The position numbers were made by a program, and so were the translations under genes. 45,574 bases of DNA from an uncultured Bacteroidales bacterium. Its GTDB lineage: Bacteria > Bacteroidota > Bacteroidia > Bacteroidales > WCHB1-69. Of the stretch, positions 41,574 to 45,574 are shown piece after piece. Location of the stretch: NCBI GenBank assembly GCA_937949745.1, contig CALECM010000078.1:1-45574 (forward strand), written 5' to 3'. Under the pieces are notes generated by a model. That model was not told where the DNA came from. It worked only from the letters and a program-made list of their open reading frames with translations, and ran no database searches. How positions within the stretch are numbered: the first letter of the stretch is position 1; each line of letters opens with the position of its first letter.

Positions 41574-44500
41574 ATGAAAAAATTTATCATTTTTTTCCTG
41601 ATGGTATTTCTGTGTATAGGGAACTACCAAGCTCGTAGTGAATCTAAAATAGCGACAGATATTGGGAAAGCTCGACTCGGATGGGAGTCTTTGGGGTTAT
41701 GCGAATCAGCATTGCTTCCTCCATATGTTCTTGATGTTAATCGGGAAGAAAAAATTACAGCCAATTATATTACCCTGGAAAGGAATTGTGCAACCGGCGA
41801 GGTTACATTGATTGCTGACAGGTCTTATTTTACCACTCCTCCTGACTGGACCGGGCCAAACGCTTTTACTTCACTGGGACAATGGGAAATTGTGGTAAAT
41901 GAGTCCGGTTTGTATGAAGCTACCGACGGTACCAACCAGGATGAAATAAATGCAGAAGTTTATGATGCACATGATGTGATCATTGAGGCTACTACCAATG
42001 GTGCTACCAATCCTTTTAATTTAGGAATTCAGGGTATTACAACCATAAGTTTTGCTGCCGTGATACCGGGTAATCCGGCCCCGGCCCCCGGAGATTATGC
42101 TTACCAATGGTATATCAACGGAAACGCCGTAGCCACAGTTGACACGATCACAGGAAACGGTATTAATTTTACTTTCCCCAGGAATATGGCTGCCGGTACT
42201 TATATGGTAACGGTGAGCGCTACTCAGAACGCATCCGGTTGTGTTGCCATTTCAAGTGCATTCCAGATTAATGTAGGCGCAAGTATCGCCGTGAATATTT
42301 TCGGACCCCAGACGGCATGTAACGGAGAGATCGTTACCTATACCGCTCAGGTGGACGGAGATGAATTGGGACATAGTTATCAATGGATCCGGGACGGGCA
42401 ATATCTTCCCGGAGAAACCGGTCAAACCTATTCTTTTAATACGGATTCATTAGATGAAAATTATTATAGTTATGCAGTGGTCGTAACACGCGACGGTTGC
42501 GAAACTACTTACTCACCGGAAATACCTTTCCATATATATAATTTAGGTGTTGAACTTACGGCTGAACCGGCCTCTATTTGTTTTGGAAACTCAACGATGT
42601 TGACCGCTAACCTTATTGACAATAACGGTGACAATATTATATATAGATGGTACGAAGGTTCTATAGACCCGGCAAACATAATCCGCGGAAGAACCGGCTC
42701 ACAGGCCATGGTGACTCCCGGAGTTTACGGAGACACTCAATATTTTGTGGAAGTTTCCAAAGCTGATGCTTCCTGTATCTCTATCGATTCAATCACAGTA
42801 AGTGCCACTAATTCGTTGCCAGCTGTTACTATTTTAATGAGCAGTGACACTATCTGTGAAGGTCAGGCAGTTACTTTAGTAGCCAATGCAGGTGAAAATG
42901 CAATTTACACCTGGTATAGAAACGGCTATACACTTCCTACCACCAACGGAAGAATTTTGCATGACACCCCTTCCGCTAACGGAACGGGTGCATCAGTAAT
43001 ATATACGGTCGATATTATGGATCCTTCAATGGGTTGCAGTTACGAAACATCTACTTCAACTCCCGTTTGGGTAAATCCTTCCATAAGCGTATCGGTCACC
43101 GGAACTCCGATCGTTTGTGCAACGGATTCTACTGTCATCACATTAACTGCAACATTAACGGGTGACGCAGGCGCGACACCGGTATATAACTGGACGGTTA
43201 ACGGAATTGCACAGGCGTCTACATCTGATGTACTGACATTTGATGCTGCTCCGGCAACAGAACCTTATGAAGTAACGGTTAACTTAAACAGTGCTTCGGG
43301 ATGTAACGTTACGAGTGAGCCTTATTATATATATGTAGGAGATGCTCCTGTTGTACAGGTATCCGTTAGCCATACCGAAGTGTGCCTTGGCGGCGATGTA
43401 ACGGTAGAAGCATTGGTTGGTAACGGTGATGTTGACGGGTTAACTTATACCTGGACTGAAAACGGTACCGACGCTCCATACAGAGGATTATCTTTTACTT
43501 CAACAATAAACGTAAATACAACTTTCGGTATTACAATCGATGCAGGTAACGGTTGTGTAGCGACCGGCACTTCTCCTGAGATTTCAGTAGTAACCCTCGA
43601 CGGTCTTGCCCTTAATGTGGAAGCCGATATTGAAAGTGGTTGCGACGGAGCCCAGGTTATTGTTTCAGCTACCGTATTAGACGGTAACGGAAATAATGTT
43701 ACTTCCGGATATACTTACACCTGGTTCAGGAACGGTATTTTAATGGAAGGCGTAACCGGTTCCAGCGTAATGGAATCTTTAATGTCTGTTGACGGTGATA
43801 CTACCCGTTTTATCTATACCGCTTCTATAGCAGTACCGGGATGCGACGGAAATAATTTCTCAGCTTCTGACACGGTAATGATTCGTCGTAATCCTATGGT
43901 GGTAATCGATGGTTTCCACGATGTATGCGGAGATGCAACCAGTCCGAATATTCGTCTTTATGCATGGGTAGATGGAAGAAATAATTATGGCGCAACTTTC
44001 AGATGGTATGAATCAGGACAGCTTAAAGGTACTTTTACCGGAAATAATTACTATTCAGAAGATCTTTCACCGAGAACCGATCCTTATGTATATACAGTAG
44101 AAGTAATCAATACCAACGGATGTTCAAACTTTTCTGATCCTTTTGAAGTATATATCCACTTCCCGGTAGACGCTCATGTTACCGCTAGTGAAGATACGGT
44201 TTGCGCCGATGCGAAAGTTTTATTGACTGCCAGTTTAAGAAATAATAATGCTGAGAATATAACTTATCAATGGTATAAAGGTGCTTATAATAACTCTAAC
44301 ATTATATATGGTGCGACCAATAAAACTTATTTGGCGAATATTAATGAATCAGCCAGATATTATGTAGAAGTGATACAACTTAATTCAAGTTGTATGGATA
44401 CGGCATCATATTATATCCATATGAATGATGTTCCTCAATTAACTGATATTACGATTACCAGCAGTAATGTAATTTGTTCGGGAGGACAAATCACGCTTCA

Positions 44501-45572
44501 GGCTAATATGGCGGGTGCCGCCACGGGTAATGAAGTATTTACCTGGTATAAAAACGGTATTTTAATGGAAGGTGCGACAGGTTCCACAATTATGGATTCC
44601 CCGATCGCTATCGACGATGATGAAACTATATATTATTATTCCGCTGCAGTAGCGCAATCCGCGTCCGCTTGTATTTCTGCAAGAGTTACTTCTCCGATGG
44701 TTACCGTATTCGGAAATCCGAGAGTAATGATTTCAGGAGACCAATATGTATGCGAAACCCAAAGTGTATTCCTGATTGCTAACGTTGACACTTCTTCAAG
44801 AGGCGCAGGTATCCTTCATTATACCTGGTACGAATCAGGCCAGATCAGAGACAATATGGCTGAAGGATTTGGTGACAGCCAATTCTTCTCTGAATATTTC
44901 TATGAACGCGAAGCTCCTTATGTATTCCAGGTGGAAGCATACAGGGAAAATGCTTTCGGCGGTTGCCGTACTTTAAGCGAACCTTTCCTTGTAACCGTTC
45001 ATAAAGAACCTGTGGTTAATGTAACGGCAGATGCTACTGAAGTTTGTGAAAACGGAACCGTTACCCTGACTGCTAATCTCGATAATTATAATACCGGTAA
45101 TATGATCTACCAATGGTATCTCATAGATACGATCGTTACTCCTATTATTGATAATAATGGTGATACAATATATTATGAGGATATTACAGAGAATATCATT
45201 CCGGGTGCTACGGAAAGAATATATACGACAAATGTAAGTGAAACCACTACTTACGGTGTAAGAGTTTCTCAAACGACTTCCACATGTACGGCTAATAATG
45301 AAATCCTGATTACGGTTAGTGAAGGTCCGGTTGTGGAAAGCATTACCGTAACGGGAGATTTAGAAAATATATGCGAAGGACGTCAGGTTAGCCTTACAGC
45401 CAATGTTGAAGGCGGTGTAACCGGCGGAGAAATATTCGTATGGTATAGAAATAATCAATTAATAGAAGGAGCCAATCAGGCTACTTATACTGAGACTCCT
45501 TTAACCATAGGCGATGCTGCCACAACTTATACCTATAATGTTGCGGTTAGCCAAACAGCTATGGGTTGTTAG
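41574..45572 (+). CDS. Giant secreted Ig-like repeat protein, frame ends inside a repeat
   Basis: This 1332-residue protein starts with a signal peptide (MKKFIIFFLMVFLCIG, cleaved near residue 21). After a 115-residue N-terminal region come about 13 Ig-like units of 75-110 residues, each with an early Cys, a central W (YxWYxNG or YxWYESG) and a late Cys. They belong to the Ig/PKD-like domains often found in secreted Bacteroidota proteins. The units occur in triads (see repeat entry). The frame ends at a TAG at 45570-45572 straight after the late Cys of unit 13, where comparable units run on for 15-20 residues. No sorting tail is present. The gene is either truncated by a nonsense mutation or the sequence has an error. 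Only two bases follow in this window. Confidence 0.85.
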   Translation: MKKFIIFFLMVFLCIGNYQARSESKIATDIGKARLGWESLGLCESALLPPYVLDVNREEKITANYITLERNCATGEVTLIADRSYFTTPPDWTGPNAFTSLGQWEIVVNESGLYEATDGTNQDEINAEVYDAHDVIIEATTNGATNPFNLGIQGITTISFAAVIPGNPAPAPGDYAYQWYINGNAVATVDTITGNGINFTFPRNMAAGTYMVTVSATQNASGCVAISSAFQINVGASIAVNIFGPQTACNGEIVTYTAQVDGDELGHSYQWIRDGQYLPGETGQTYSFNTDSLDENYYSYAVVVTRDGCETTYSPEIPFHIYNLGVELTAEPASICFGNSTMLTANLIDNNGDNIIYRWYEGSIDPANIIRGRTGSQAMVTPGVYGDTQYFVEVSKADASCISIDSITVSATNSLPAVTILMSSDTICEGQAVTLVANAGENAIYTWYRNGYTLPTTNGRILHDTPSANGTGASVIYTVDIMDPSMGCSYETSTSTPVWVNPSISVSVTGTPIVCATDSTVITLTATLTGDAGATPVYNWTVNGIAQASTSDVLTFDAAPATEPYEVTVNLNSASGCNVTSEPYYIYVGDAPVVQVSVSHTEVCLGGDVTVEALVGNGDVDGLTYTWTENGTDAPYRGLSFTSTINVNTTFGITIDAGNGCVATGTSPEISVVTLDGLALNVEADIESGCDGAQVIVSATVLDGNGNNVTSGYTYTWFRNGILMEGVTGSSVMESLMSVDGDTTRFIYTASIAVPGCDGNNFSASDTVMIRRNPMVVIDGFHDVCGDATSPNIRLYAWVDGRNNYGATFRWYESGQLKGTFTGNNYYSEDLSPRTDPYVYTVEVINTNGCSNFSDPFEVYIHFPVDAHVTASEDTVCADAKVLLTASLRNNNAENITYQWYKGAYNNSNIIYGATNKTYLANINESARYYVEVIQLNSSCMDTASYYIHMNDVPQLTDITITSSNVICSGGQITLQANMAGAATGNEVFTWYKNGILMEGATGSTIMDSPIAIDDDETIYYYSAAVAQSASACISARVTSPMVTVFGNPRVMISGDQYVCETQSVFLIANVDTSSRGAGILHYTWYESGQIRDNMAEGFGDSQFFSEYFYEREAPYVFQVEAYRENAFGGCRTLSEPFLVTVHKEPVVNVTADATEVCENGTVTLTANLDNYNTGNMIYQWYLIDTIVTPIIDNNGDTIYYEDITENIIPGATERIYTTNVSETTTYGVRVSQTTSTCTANNEILITVSEGPVVESITVTGDLENICEGRQVSLTANVEGGVTGGEIFVWYRNNQLIEGANQATYTETPLTIGDAATTYTYNVAVSQTAMGC
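42292..45569 (+). repeat. Ig-domain triad super-repeat
   Basis: Units 2-13 fall into three alternating types. Type A (units 4, 7, 10, 13) has a TWYxNG core and a late C in a VAVSQTAMGC-like strand. Type B (2, 5, 8, 11) has a YESGQ-like core or relative and ends SxPFxVxVH. Type C (3, 6, 9, 12) has a QWYKG or RWYEG core in most copies. The DNA segment AACGGTATTTTAATGGAAGG occurs at 43731 and again at 44553, 822 bp (274 residues) apart, showing recent duplication of the triad. Confidence 0.7.
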
Positions 45573-45574
45573 AT

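Overview
The window looks like chromosomal DNA from an anaerobic or microaerophilic member of the Bacteroidales (phylum Bacteroidota). Four things point there. Spacers carry Bacteroidota-type promoter elements (TTG or TTTG, 19-21 nt, then TAnnTTTG), best seen before queA and before the leucine-rich-repeat gene. There is a type IX secretion sorting tail and several giant repetitive secreted proteins. A methylmalonyl-CoA decarboxylase sodium-pump operon is present, as in succinate/propionate fermenters. The gene order ftsX, DUF3098, uppP, truB, queA is the one I know from Bacteroides relatives.

Layout. 1-7563 (minus): two giant secreted proteins in tandem, a 1639-residue IgGFc-binding/Ig-like/GLUG/dockerin protein followed by a SprB-repeat protein that runs off the left edge. 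8011-9627: an HTH regulator and a GNAT. 10032-11006 (minus): an SDR-like protein with a strong terminator. 11292-14235: a peroxide-defence unit, ahpC, ahpF, perR and an unrecognised 87-residue ORF, preceded by a near-ideal PerR box and closed by a terminator. 14501-15727 (minus): two acetyltransferases. 15948-18572: a BspA-like LRR surface protein with a type IX tail. 18745-24664: GtrA protein, tRNA-Asp, DUF421 protein, umuDC, GNAT-YoaP fusion and NlpC/P60-LysM hydrolase. 24757-29760 (minus): a flavin-reductase-like lipoprotein, then the decarboxylase operon (read as mmdA, lamin-tail/OadG fusion, biotin carrier, oadB). 29969-36136 (plus): M50B-like membrane protein, META protein, then tilS, a membrane protein, sufS and a U32 protein, tightly spaced. 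36133-40983 (minus): ftsX, DUF3098, uppP, truB, queA, folD. 41574-45572 (plus): a giant Ig-like repeat protein whose frame stops at a TAG inside a repeat, two bases before the window ends.

How the parts work together. The best supported regulatory story is the peroxide module: the Fur-family protein keeps the PerR metal ligands at a constant offset from Bacillus PerR, and a 15-bp palindrome of Per-box type lies just downstream of the ahpC promoter element. The 87-residue ORF at the end of that unit is the most interesting unknown. The decarboxylase operon would couple methylmalonyl-CoA decarboxylation to sodium export. The surface proteins show layered repeats: a roughly 1.01-kb super-repeat in the SprB protein, 26 units of 69 bp in the LRR protein, and a three-domain Ig super-repeat in the right-edge protein. 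I found no CRISPR array, complete insertion sequence or recognisable defence system.
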